Source: a virus
Virus record (IMG/VR): IMGVR_UViG_3300017971_000564
Location: 1 to 34,602 of that record
Direction: 5' to 3' (one strand)
DNA length: 34,602 bases
Position 1 is the stretch's first letter. Each line of letters begins with the position of its first letter. Made by a program: the position numbers and the translations under genes. A model generated the notes under the pieces. That model was not told the origin of the DNA and did no database searches. It saw only the letters and a list, made by a program, of their open reading frames with translations. Positions 21,710-28,902 of this stretch are shown here, one piece after another.

Positions 21710-23935
21710 GTGGCGGTGAGCGCCGAGTACACGGCGGCCGTCGAGAAGGTGGCGCGGCGACACGTCGCGGTCGTGCGGTTCACCAACCTCGTCTGCCCGC
21801 TCGGTGGCACGACCGAGATGGTATTCGCCTCCAAGGAGGGCGCCTCCATCTACAAGCGGGTCGCCGACCAGGTCTACCCCTACGTCCTGGAGATCCCCGG
21901 GACCACGGTCAAGATCGCGCCCAGCACCTTCACCAAGACCTCCCGCACGGCCAAGAGCGTGGTGATGGCCGACGACTACACGGTGGGCAAGACCTGGTTT
22001 GACAGCGGGTGCACGGCCGCAACAGACGGCCTCTCCTTCTGGCATACCTTCGTCCACGCGTTCCCCGATTACTTCGGCACCGACGTCGAGATCATTTCCT
22101 TCTTCAGCGACCCGGGCCTCACCGACCTCGACAAGGGGCGGACCATCTTCGTCGGCCAGCTCGAGAACATCCGCTTCGGCCAGGACCGGACCGTCGAGCT
22201 GGTGGTGCGGGATACCCTCTACTTCAAGAACAAGAGCCTGCCCGCGGCCACCGCCTCCTCCCAGAAGATCACGAGCGCCATGACCTCCTCGTCGGCAAAC
22301 GTCAACGTGAGCGATGGGAGCCAGTACAGCGACCCCGACGACTGGACCAACGTCCACTGGCCGCCGCCCTGCGTGCGTATCGAGAGCGAGGTCATCGCCT
22401 ACAGGAACGTCGCGGGCAACGCCCTGAGGGTGGCTCGGAACTACATCAAGCGCTCCGAGGAGATGGCCCACGCCGACTGGACGAGGACGAATACCACGGT
22501 CGTCGACCAGGCGGACAGCGGCCCGTGGGGGGGCGAGAAGTACAACGCCACCGAGGTCGAGTTCACTGCCGCCGGCGCCAACGCCGCGGCCACCGGGGTC
22601 GAGGCCGTCTCGGGCCAGGAGTTCCACTACTCGGTGTGGCTGAAGGAGCACCCGGACCACCCGGGCGAGACCGTGCGCATCACGCTCCAGAACGATGCGG
22701 GGACCACGTTCTTCAACTCGGATGTGACCCTGACCGACGAGTGGCAGCGCTTCAAGGTCACCGGGACGTTCGGGGCCGTGCCCGGGAACGCCATCGGGAA
22801 GGTCCAGGCCAAGACCACCTACGCGACCCCCTACTCCTTCTACGCCTCGCAGCACCAGGTGGACGACGGCAGCGCGTTCCGGCCCTACGTCTACACCGGG
22901 GCCTCGGCCGGCGACGACGCGGGGCGCGGGGCCTACGGGACGTCCGCTGCTTCCCATGCCGACGACACGGCCATCCGGGAGATGATGGTCTACGCGGCGC
23001 CCTCGGACGGCACGAAGGGCCTGAACCCGTTCATGGTATTCAGGTCGCTGTGCGCCATCGCGGAGATCCCCAACTCCAAGATCGAGGTCGATGACCTGGA
23101 CGCCGAGCGGCTGTTGGCCCCCAGCGACAGCGCGCGGCGCTTCATCGAGCGGCCCCGCAAGATCGCGCAGCTGGTGGCCGAGCTGTCCGCCGACTTCCTC
23201 ATCGACTTCTGGACCAACGAGGACGGCCTTATCACCGGCCGGCTGAGCTACCGTTCCAAGCGCATCGGGGAGACCATCGAGGTCCTGGACGAGGCCGACC
23301 AGATCCTGGCCGAGCCCCCGCTCGTGGACGAGGGGAAGGACGACCGGCTCAGCCGGGGCATCGCCTACTATGAGATTGAGAAGGACGCCCAGGGCAGGGA
23401 GAAGGACGGCACGAAGCCCGACGACTACGAGGAGGCGGAGGTCATCGACGATCCCTCCTACGAGGGCGCGAACGGCGCGGCCCAGCGGACCAAGTTCTTC
23501 TTCACCCGCTGGATCTACCGGGAGGCCGAGGCCGACGCGCTGGTCACCCGCCAGCTGGCCCGCTTCGGTGATGGCGCCCGGCGAGCGATTGCCCGCGTCG
23601 GCTACCGTGCGCGGGGCATCGTGAAGGTGGGGTTCACCTACGAGATCCGGAGCACGCAGCTGACCGGGATCGGGAGCGGCGGGGACGTCGAGGCGACGCC
23701 GGTGGTCATGCAGATGCTGTCGGCCGAGGACGAGGGCGAGGGCACGGAGATGGAGGTCGAGCTGCTCGAGGCGATCGGCCAGAACCTCGCGTACTATCAC
23801 GCCTCTCCCTATACTGGGGCCAGCGACTACGACACGGACAAGGCGGCGGATCCCTCGCTGCTCGAGTACGCCTACTGGGCGGACACGGACGCGCGGCTGG
23901 GCGCCGACGACGATCCGCCCTACGTCTGGGGGTAA
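21710..23935 (+). CDS. Baseplate hub / tail-associated protein with inserted carbohydrate-binding-like domain, 741 aa
   Basis: The GTG at 21710 follows the previous stop by one base. The N-terminal third (HVAVVRFTNLVCPLGG..., GQLENIRFGQDRTVELVVRDT) and the C-terminal third (GLNPFMVFRSLC, VAELSADFLIDFWTNEDG, YEIEKDAQG) look like the hub protein of siphoviruses. Residues 243-405 are different. They read like a CBM4/9-type jelly roll (YIKRSEEMAHADWTRT, FHYSVWLKEHPDHPGETVRITL, WQRFKVTGTF) and interrupt a common tail motif, NALRVAR / RGAYGTSAASHADDTA. The insert probably binds host surface sugars. Confidence 0.75.
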   Translation: MAVSAEYTAAVEKVARRHVAVVRFTNLVCPLGGTTEMVFASKEGASIYKRVADQVYPYVLEIPGTTVKIAPSTFTKTSRTAKSVVMADDYTVGKTWFDSGCTAATDGLSFWHTFVHAFPDYFGTDVEIISFFSDPGLTDLDKGRTIFVGQLENIRFGQDRTVELVVRDTLYFKNKSLPAATASSQKITSAMTSSSANVNVSDGSQYSDPDDWTNVHWPPPCVRIESEVIAYRNVAGNALRVARNYIKRSEEMAHADWTRTNTTVVDQADSGPWGGEKYNATEVEFTAAGANAAATGVEAVSGQEFHYSVWLKEHPDHPGETVRITLQNDAGTTFFNSDVTLTDEWQRFKVTGTFGAVPGNAIGKVQAKTTYATPYSFYASQHQVDDGSAFRPYVYTGASAGDDAGRGAYGTSAASHADDTAIREMMVYAAPSDGTKGLNPFMVFRSLCAIAEIPNSKIEVDDLDAERLLAPSDSARRFIERPRKIAQLVAELSADFLIDFWTNEDGLITGRLSYRSKRIGETIEVLDEADQILAEPPLVDEGKDDRLSRGIAYYEIEKDAQGREKDGTKPDDYEEAEVIDDPSYEGANGAAQRTKFFFTRWIYREAEADALVTRQLARFGDGARRAIARVGYRARGIVKVGFTYEIRSTQLTGIGSGGDVEATPVVMQMLSAEDEGEGTEMEVELLEAIGQNLAYYHASPYTGASDYDTDKAADPSLLEYAYWADTDARLGADDDPPYVWG

Positions 23936-23937
23936 CG

Positions 23938-25089
23938 GTGGCCTATCAGAACATCCCGGACACGGAGATCGGCCCGGAGAAGCCGGTTCTCCACACGACG
24001 GGCAGGAAGCTCCGGGACAACGCCGAGGAAGCCTACGAGATGATCGTGGGGTCCCCGGCGACCAGCCCGCCGTTCACGCCGGACACCAGCGGCCACGACC
24101 ACGACGGCGCGAACTCGAAGCAGATCAACCTCTTCGCGTTCGGCACCGCCGACAGCGGCAACAAGACCGTGAGCGCCGACACCCAGGAGTCGATTATTCA
24201 CGGCTCCTACAACAACCTGACCATCGACGCCACCAAGACCTGGACCCTGGACAAGGGCTTCACGATCATCCAGGTGGCGGGCGACCTGGCCCTCAACGGG
24301 ACGATCCGCTGCGTTGACGATGACATCGGGCCGGCCACCGGGAACGCGGGGGCCGATGGCGACGACGGGAACAAGTTCGTAACGGGCCTCATGGATAACA
24401 CCGAGGGCCTGGGCGGCTCTGGGGTCATCGCGACCCCCGGCGGGGGCGGTGGTGGCGCCGGGATGGGCGGCGACGGGGGCGACGGCGCCAACAACATCGG
24501 CGGCGATGGTGTGGGCGGGGTCAACACCTTCCGCGACAGCGATACGCAGCGGTTGCCCTCCCGGAACTACTACCAGTTCTGCCATGAGTACGTGGTCTGG
24601 ACGCGGCCCACGGGCGGCGGGGCCGGCGGCGGATCGAACACCGACGCATCGGTCGGGCGCGACGGCGGGGAGCCGGGCGGCATCCTCATCCTCCTGGTAG
24701 AGGGCGACGTCACGGGCACGGGCTCCATCAACTCGAGCGGGCGGATCGCCCCGAACTCGGGGGGCTCCGGGAACCAGCGCGGAGGCGGTGGTGGAGGCGG
24801 AGGCGGCGCTACCTACCTCTTCTGCAAGGGCTCCATCTCGGCCATCAGCATGAGCGCCAACGGTGGGGCGGGCGGGAACGCTGGCGGAGGCGGTGGTGCC
24901 GCGGGTGGCGGCGGAGGCGGCGGAGGCGACCGCGTGGTGGTGACCTGCGAGGACATCGACGGCGGCCTCTCGATCAACGTAAACGGAGGGGCGGGCGGTT
25001 CTGGCCAGAGCGGCGGTGGGTCGGGCTCCTCGGGGCAGGCCGGGACGTCGACCGAGACCGAAGAGATCTACGCCTACCGCTACTTCTAG
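23938..25089 (+). CDS. Glycine-rich tail fibre / adhesin, 383 aa
   Basis: The GTG at 23938 comes two bases after the hub stop. Residues 1-75 hold an N-terminal attachment region with HDHDG (52-56), a motif frequent in tail fibres. Residues 75-125 are beta-rich. From about 140 on there are long Gly-rich blocks (TPGGGGGGAGMGGDGGDG, GGAGGNAGGGGGAAGGG) between short hydrophobic strands. This suggests a polyglycine-II-type sandwich, as in T-even gp38-like adhesins. It ends in TETEEIYAYRYF. Host recognition is the inferred role. Confidence 0.7.
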   Translation: MAYQNIPDTEIGPEKPVLHTTGRKLRDNAEEAYEMIVGSPATSPPFTPDTSGHDHDGANSKQINLFAFGTADSGNKTVSADTQESIIHGSYNNLTIDATKTWTLDKGFTIIQVAGDLALNGTIRCVDDDIGPATGNAGADGDDGNKFVTGLMDNTEGLGGSGVIATPGGGGGGAGMGGDGGDGANNIGGDGVGGVNTFRDSDTQRLPSRNYYQFCHEYVVWTRPTGGGAGGGSNTDASVGRDGGEPGGILILLVEGDVTGTGSINSSGRIAPNSGGSGNQRGGGGGGGGGATYLFCKGSISAISMSANGGAGGNAGGGGGAAGGGGGGGGDRVVVTCEDIDGGLSINVNGGAGGSGQSGGGSGSSGQAGTSTETEEIYAYRYF

Positions 25090-25098
25090 GAGGGTGCC

Positions 25099-25545
25099 GT
25101 GCCCAGGTATGTGCTACTGAACGAGGCGAAGGACGAGGTTCTCACGAACGTCGTGCAGTGCGCCGACCTCAAGGCGGCCAAGCGCATCTCGGGGATCTCC
25201 GACGAGAGCCGCATCATCCAGAACGACGACATCCCACAGGAACGCCTGGCCGTGCGCGGCGACCCGCCCGAGCTCTACGAGCTGCCGGTGCCCGATCCCT
25301 CCTGGGACCGCCCGGCCGCGAAGGCCCTGGCGGCCAAGATTGACGACGGCACCGCGACCATCCGCGACCTCATGGCCCTCATCAACCTGGTGGGCATCGC
25401 GAACCTCCAGCGGGTGAAGGTGAAGCGGAAGGCCAGCGCCCGGGAGGCGCGCATCGATGAGCTTCGCGGCAAGGCGGAGGCCGGTCCTCTGTCGGCCGCC
25501 GAACAGGAAGAGCTGGTCAGGAAGCTGGCCGGCGCCAAGAGCTGA
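25099..25545 (+). CDS. Unknown tail-region protein, 148 aa
   Basis: The GTG at 25099 has AGGAGG upstream. The N-terminal half is mixed alpha/beta (RYVLLNEAKDEVLTNVVQCADLKAAKRI). The C-terminal half is helical and charged (DLMALINLVGIANLQRVKVKRKA, then a coiled-coil-like end). It may be a fibre chaperone or accessory, since it follows the adhesin directly. No family is recognised. Confidence 0.6.
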   Translation: MPRYVLLNEAKDEVLTNVVQCADLKAAKRISGISDESRIIQNDDIPQERLAVRGDPPELYELPVPDPSWDRPAAKALAAKIDDGTATIRDLMALINLVGIANLQRVKVKRKASAREARIDELRGKAEAGPLSAAEQEELVRKLAGAKS

Positions 25546-25555
25546 GGAGGCACCT

Positions 25556-26128
25556 ATGAATCGGCTACTGGTGGCCGTGGCCCTATGCGGGTTGCTGGTC
25601 GGATGCGGGCTCAGCCCCGAGAAGCAGGATGCGATCGAGCAGAAGTACGCGGAGCGGTTCGCCAAGCTGGACGCCCTGGCCGAGAAGAGCGCGGAGCACA
25701 TCGCGAACCTCGAGGCCGAGTGGAAGGCCGGGAAGCTACCGGTCGAGGAGGGGTTGGCCGCGATCGAGACCGCCTACGCGGGGGCCGACGCGATTCGCGA
25801 GATGCGCGACGAGCTGACGGCGGACATGATGGGCGAGCTGAAGAGCGCGGACTGGTGGACCCGGATCGACTGGGGCCTCAACGTCGTGCTCGGGGGGGCC
25901 GCAGCCTGCGGGGTGCCCGCGTGGATCGTGGCGCTGCTGAAGGCCGCGAAGGCCGCCCGGAACGGACGGGTGGCCGAGGCGATGGCCCGGGGCGTCGAGG
26001 CGTTCAGCGAACGTCGGAAGGACGAGGGCGAGGTTCTCAAGCGTGGCATCGCCGACAAGATGGCTGCCGCGGGTGTCAGCTCAGACGGTGACCGCATCGT
26101 ACAGAAGGCGGTCAAGGCCGCGGCATGA
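25556..26128 (+). CDS. Putative lipoprotein, 190 aa
   Basis: The ATG at 25556 has GAGGAGG five bases upstream. MNRLLVAVALCGLLVGC is a lipoprotein signal with lipobox LVGC and Cys17 as the likely lipid site. A helical coiled-coil region (20-90) follows, then a second hydrophobic stretch (NVVLGGAAACGVPAWIVALLKAA, about 102-124) and an Ala/Lys-rich helical C-terminus. It overlaps the XhlA-like gene. A role in lysis, superinfection exclusion or the envelope is possible; no specific family is seen. Confidence 0.65.
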   Translation: MNRLLVAVALCGLLVGCGLSPEKQDAIEQKYAERFAKLDALAEKSAEHIANLEAEWKAGKLPVEEGLAAIETAYAGADAIREMRDELTADMMGELKSADWWTRIDWGLNVVLGGAAACGVPAWIVALLKAAKAARNGRVAEAMARGVEAFSERRKDEGEVLKRGIADKMAAAGVSSDGDRIVQKAVKAAA

Positions 26129-26550
26129 GCGACCAACTCCAGAGGATCGAGCGCCTCGCCCAGGAGGGTCGCGATGCGGCCTTCGCCGCGAAAGCGCACG
26201 CGCTCGATCTGAAGGAGGACGTGCACGGCATCTATGAGACGCTGCACGGGACGCGGACCGAGCCCGGGAAGGGCATGGCCACCAAGCTCGAGCTGCAAGG
26301 GCGCGAGATCGAACAGCTGGGCCAGGCCGTCGCCGACGTGGTGGCGGCCGCGTCCAACCTCCGCGACCGGACCGACCGGGTGGAGTCCGAGGCCAAGGAG
26401 CGCGACGGCAAGCTGGCCGAGCGGCTGAAGCCCGTCGAGGCGAGCACGCGCACGGCACGGAAGGGGATCTGGGCGGCGGTGGTCGGTCTGCTCAGCGCCG
26501 CCGGCGCCTGGGTGTGGAACGCGCTGACCCTCCGCGGGGGCGGTGGGTGA
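26125..26550 (+). CDS. XhlA/holin-like protein with coiled coil and C-terminal membrane helix, 141 aa
   Basis: The ATG at 26125 overlaps the lipoprotein stop. Residues 1-105 are heptad-patterned helices (RIERLAQEGRDAAFAAK, LELQGREIEQLGQAVADVVAAA). Residues 114-136 (GIWAAVVGLLSAAGAWVWNALTL) form one membrane helix, and the last residues are GGGG. This is the layout of XhlA-like holin accessory proteins. It is probably part of the lysis cluster. Confidence 0.6.
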   Translation: MSDQLQRIERLAQEGRDAAFAAKAHALDLKEDVHGIYETLHGTRTEPGKGMATKLELQGREIEQLGQAVADVVAAASNLRDRTDRVESEAKERDGKLAERLKPVEASTRTARKGIWAAVVGLLSAAGAWVWNALTLRGGGG

Positions 26551-26666
26551 AGACGCCGGCCGACCGCGAACTCCTCCGCGCGTGGTGGTGGATGTTCGGC
26601 ATCATCGGCGGGGCCGCCGTCCTGCTGCTCGGGATCTACGTGGCCACGGGGTGCGCCCCCCGGTGA
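26547..26666 (+). CDS. Single-span membrane peptide, 39 aa
   Basis: The GTG at 26547 overlaps the previous stop, and the stop overlaps the next start (GTGA). After a charged start with WWW comes MFGIIGGAAVLLLGIYVATGC, one membrane helix, then APR. It is a candidate holin or antiholin by size and place. Confidence 0.5.
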   Translation: MKTPADRELLRAWWWMFGIIGGAAVLLLGIYVATGCAPR

Positions 26667-26797
26667 GGCGGCTGTACGAGGAGCCCCACGACCCGGACGG
26701 GTCGCCCGGGGCGCTGTGGGGCGGGTGCGTCCTGATGGCCGCGGTGGTGGCGGCGCTGGCCCTCCTGACGGCCTTCTTCCGGTCGCGGGGGTCCTGA
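26663..26797 (+). CDS. Single-span membrane peptide, 44 aa
   Basis: The GTG at 26663 overlaps the previous stop. A polar start (RRLYEEPHDPDG) precedes the helix LWGGCVLMAAVVAALALLTAFF and the basic end RSRGS. With its two neighbours it makes three membrane-anchored products in a row at the end of the structural operon. Confidence 0.5.
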   Translation: MRRLYEEPHDPDGSPGALWGGCVLMAAVVAALALLTAFFRSRGS

Positions 26798-26893
26798 CGG
26801 CCCAGGGCAGCCCCGGAAACCCCGTTTAAATCGACGGCTCCGCCCACCGGCGGGGGTTCCTGGACCGGTTACCCCAGGCGGATCTGCGTCGAT

Positions 26894-26909
26894 CCTGGGC
26901 GCCCCCAGG
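26894..26909 (+). terminator. Hairpin terminator or attenuator after the late operon
   Basis: CCTGGG (26894-26899) pairs with CCCAGG (26904-26909) around CGCC. The same left arm can instead pair with CGCCCAG at 26924-26930, or with CCCAGG at 26873-26878, so the folds compete. No gene lies between 26798 and 27008. This gap also holds a weaker CTCCGCC/GGCGGGG hairpin around 26838-26855 and an A/T-richer stretch near 26951-27008 that could hold promoters. Confidence 0.45.
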
Positions 26910-27002
26910 GGCCTTCTCGTGGACGCCCAGAAGAAGCAGGAAAGCGGCCTTTTCTGGTAACTTCCCGTTCAACTATTCTCGGCGGGTGTAACAACGTGGA
27001 GT

Positions 27003-27008
27003 TACAGT
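27003..27008 (+). promoter_or_regulatory. Candidate -10 box (TACAGT)
   Basis: TACAGT ends six bases before an in-frame ATG at 27015. It could give a leaderless transcript, but the ATG at 27060 has a far better ribosome binding site. A TATTCT at 26974-26979 is another possible -10 box. Confidence 0.25.
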
Positions 27009-27059
27009 ATGGGTATGAAGAGCATGGAACAGAACGAAGCCCGCGCAAAGGAGGCCACC

Positions 27060-27356
27060 ATGCGCCAGCAGACCATCGACGGGATCCTTGTCACCCGCCC
27101 CACCCGCCAGGACATCGCCGCCCTCGAGGTTGGCGACCTCGCCCCCGACTGCTTCGGCGGCATGAGCGTCGTGACCGAGATATTCGGCCGCGGCGAGGAC
27201 ATCCACGGCGACCTCTACGTCTGCTACTACACGAAGCACGGCGAGAACGGCGCCATCTCGGGCAGCATGACCCAGGACGAGACGGTTCCGACCGTGCCGG
27301 TCACCCGGCGCTGGCAGCGCGCGCAGAGTGCCACGGTCGTCGGGGCGGAGGCCTGA
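27060..27356 (+). CDS. Unknown protein, first gene of the DNA-metabolism block, 98 aa
   Basis: The ATG at 27060 has AAAGGAGG five bases upstream. In-frame ATGs at 27009 and 27015 would add 15 to 17 residues. Residues 10-30 (TRPTRQDIAALEVGDLAPDCFGG) and the beta-strand-like VVTEIFGRGEDIHGDLYVCYYT suggest a small beta-barrel. The function is unknown. Confidence 0.65.
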   Translation: MRQQTIDGILVTRPTRQDIAALEVGDLAPDCFGGMSVVTEIFGRGEDIHGDLYVCYYTKHGENGAISGSMTQDETVPTVPVTRRWQRAQSATVVGAEA

Positions 27357-27357
27357 G

Positions 27358-27507
27358 GTGAAGGTCGCCGTCATTGAGACCGACGTCTATGGGGCGAATG
27401 GCTACCACACCCGCTGCCTCGACTGCGGCGCCGAGACGAAGCGGCGCGATCGCGAGGCCGCGGCGGTCCGCGACGCGAAGAAGCACACCTGCAAGAAGGA
27501 GGGCTGA
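27358..27507 (+). CDS. Zinc-finger-like mini-protein, 49 aa
   Basis: The GTG at 27358 is one base after the previous stop. YHTRCLDCGAETKRRDREAA and HTCKKEG give C-x2-C plus a distal H-x-C. Basic and probably nucleic-acid-binding. Confidence 0.55.
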   Translation: MKVAVIETDVYGANGYHTRCLDCGAETKRRDREAAAVRDAKKHTCKKEG

Positions 27508-27510
27508 CCG

Positions 27511-27654
27511 ATGACCCGTGAACAGAAGATCACCGAGGCATGCCGTCGTCATGCGGCTGGGTTGGCCAAGGCTTCGGGTGGCAACCTCAATCCGCGTGGC
27601 GTCGGCGCGCTCATCGCCAAGCTCAACCGCGCCGCTTGGAGATCCCGTGTATGA
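27511..27654 (+). CDS. Small basic protein, 47 aa
   Basis: The ATG at 27511 follows the previous stop by three bases. The product (TREQKITEACRRHAAGLAKASGGNLNPRGVGALIAKL) is helical and basic. Its stop overlaps the starts of both frames of the methyltransferase region. Family not known. Confidence 0.5.
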   Translation: MTREQKITEACRRHAAGLAKASGGNLNPRGVGALIAKLNRAAWRSRV

Positions 27655-28372
27655 GCTGGCACTATTTGCCGGAGCTGGTGGCGGGCTCCTCGGCTCCAGC
27701 CTCCTCGGGTGGCGCACCGTCTGCGCCGTGGAAGTGGAACCGTTCTGCCGGGAGATCCTGTTGCGCCGTCAGCGGGACGGTCTGCTCGACCTGTTCCCGG
27801 TGTGGGATGACGTTCGGACCTTCGCGGGCCGACCTTGGCGTGGCGCTGTGGATGTCGTCACTGCTGGCTTCCCGTGCCAACCGTTCTCGGTCGCCGGCGC
27901 GATGCGGGGAGCCGACGACGACCGGAACCTCTGGCCCGAGACCGCCCGCATACTTGGCGAGGTTCGACCCCGCTACGCGTTCCTGGAGAACGTCCCAGGG
28001 CTCCTTACCTCTGGCTACTTCGATACCGTGCTCGGTGACCTGGACGCGCTCGGGTTCGATGCGACGTGGGATTGTCTACCCGCGTCCGCCATCGGTGCCC
28101 CTCACCGGAGGGACCGACTCTGGATTGTGGCCCACGCCGAGCGCGCGCGACTGGAAGAGCAGCAACGCGAGCCCCGAGACAATGGCGCGGAATGCTCGGC
28201 CTCTGAACGAGGTAGCGACCGCGGGGAAGGGTGGGCCACTGAACCCAACGTGGGTCGAGTGGCTCATGGGGTGGCCCATCGGGTGGACCGCATTAGAGCC
28301 CTTGGAAATGGCCAGGTTCCGCGAGTGGTCGCGGAGGCATGGAGGAGGTTGAGATGCCGTGGATCGCGATAG
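27647..28372 (+). CDS. DNA cytosine-5 methyltransferase, 241 aa
   Basis: The GTG at 27647 starts four bases before the overlapping ORF. The standard m5C motifs appear in order: I, LFAGAGGGL (6-14); IV, GFPCQPFS (74-81) with catalytic Cys77; VI, LENV (113-116); VIII, GAPHRRDRLW (150-159); and X, RALGNGQVP (217-225). The target recognition region between VIII and IX is short, roughly 40 residues. The enzyme should methylate cytosine in an unknown site and protect phage DNA. From about 28150 on, G/C at third positions is lower in this frame than in the overlapping one. Confidence 0.88.
   Translation: MYELALFAGAGGGLLGSSLLGWRTVCAVEVEPFCREILLRRQRDGLLDLFPVWDDVRTFAGRPWRGAVDVVTAGFPCQPFSVAGAMRGADDDRNLWPETARILGEVRPRYAFLENVPGLLTSGYFDTVLGDLDALGFDATWDCLPASAIGAPHRRDRLWIVAHAERARLEEQQREPRDNGAECSASERGSDRGEGWATEPNVGRVAHGVAHRVDRIRALGNGQVPRVVAEAWRRLRCRGSR
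27651..28352 (+). CDS. Overlapping ORF resembling the phage MSWHYL/MSWLYS protein family, 233 aa
   Basis: A second uninterrupted frame covers almost the whole methyltransferase gene. It starts at an ATG in an ATGA overlap and encodes MSWHYLPEL, CSRCGMTFGP, YLARFDPATRSWRTSQGSL, GLWPTPSARDWKS, and LNPTWVEWLMGWPIGWT. From memory, the same order of motifs marks a set of phage and prophage proteins usually annotated as hypothetical or methylase-related. By hand count, third-position G/C over the last 67 codons is about 78% here against about 60% in the methyltransferase frame. Whether it is translated cannot be decided from the sequence. No own Shine-Dalgarno is clear. Confidence 0.5.
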   Translation: MSWHYLPELVAGSSAPASSGGAPSAPWKWNRSAGRSCCAVSGTVCSTCSRCGMTFGPSRADLGVALWMSSLLASRANRSRSPARCGEPTTTGTSGPRPPAYLARFDPATRSWRTSQGSLPLATSIPCSVTWTRSGSMRRGIVYPRPPSVPLTGGTDSGLWPTPSARDWKSSNASPETMARNARPLNEVATAGKGGPLNPTWVEWLMGWPIGWTALEPLEMARFREWSRRHGGG

Positions 28373-28614
28373 GAGAACGCCTGCCCCCGGGGCCGGTCGA
28401 GTTCGAGAGCGTCGACGCCTACCTCGAGCACCTACGGGAGGGCTACGGTCTCGAGCCGATCCTCTCACAGGGCCAGGAGGGGGGCGCCGACGTGCTCCGG
28501 GACCTATCGGGCCGGGTGGTCCTGCGGTGGGAGGAACCCCCCCTGGACGCGCCCCGGTCCGACGTTACAATCGGCCGTAACAAGGAGGGCGACGATGCCA
28601 ACGAAGGCACGTAA
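28354..28614 (+). CDS. Unknown protein, 86 aa
   Basis: The ATG at 28354 has GGAGGAGG five bases upstream, inside the end of the overlapping ORF. The N-terminal part (PWIAIGERLPPGPVEFESVDAYLEHLREGYGL) looks compact. The C-terminal region contains the promoter for the next gene. No known family. Confidence 0.6.
   Translation: MPWIAIGERLPPGPVEFESVDAYLEHLREGYGLEPILSQGQEGGADVLRDLSGRVVLRWEEPPLDAPRSDVTIGRNKEGDDANEGT
28544..28571 (+). promoter_or_regulatory. Candidate sigma-70-like promoter
   Basis: TGGACG (28544-28549), 16 bases, then TACAAT (28566-28571; five of six to TATAAT). It lies inside the 3' part of the previous gene and is followed by AAGGAGGG and the ATG at 28595. Confidence 0.45.
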
Positions 28615-28762
28615 GACCACCGTGTACGACCACACCTGCACGCGATGCTGTGGCGAGTGGACCGGTGGCCCGAACCCCAAGCGGTGCGCGAAGTGCGGGA
28701 ACCCCTACTGGAACGATCCCCCGACGCGGCCCAACGCGAAGGACCGGACGGTCGAGAAGTGA
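28595..28762 (+). CDS. Zinc-ribbon protein, 55 aa
   Basis: The ATG at 28595 has AAGGAGGG about five bases upstream. HTCTRCCGEWTGG and RCAKCGNPYWNDPP form a C-x2-C...C-x2-C ribbon with the W and NPYW signature common in small phage zinc-ribbon proteins. The frame is clear despite the short length. Confidence 0.65.
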   Translation: MPTKARKTTVYDHTCTRCCGEWTGGPNPKRCAKCGNPYWNDPPTRPNAKDRTVEK

Positions 28763-28902
28763 AGCGACTGCTCCCCCTCGTCTGTTCCTGGTGCGGCGCC
28801 CACATGGGCGGCCCCAAGCCGACCCCGCAGGACAAGCATCGGTCGCACGGCATCTGCGAGACGTGCAAGGCCAAGCATCTGTCGGTGGCCCCCCGTGCCT
28901 AG
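28759..28902 (+). CDS. Zinc-finger-like protein, 47 aa
   Basis: The GTG at 28759 overlaps the previous stop. LVCSWCGAHMGG and SHGICETCKAKHL match small phage proteins with C-x2-C and a S-H-G-I-C-x2-C end. The role is unknown; metal binding is inferred. Confidence 0.6.
   Translation: MKRLLPLVCSWCGAHMGGPKPTPQDKHRSHGICETCKAKHLSVAPRA

Noticed and set aside
21677-23800. 707-codon minus-strand frame opposite the baseplate hub
   Set aside because: Low-complexity Val/Arg/Gly/Leu composition typical of high-G+C antisense; the + strand hub frame has real motifs.
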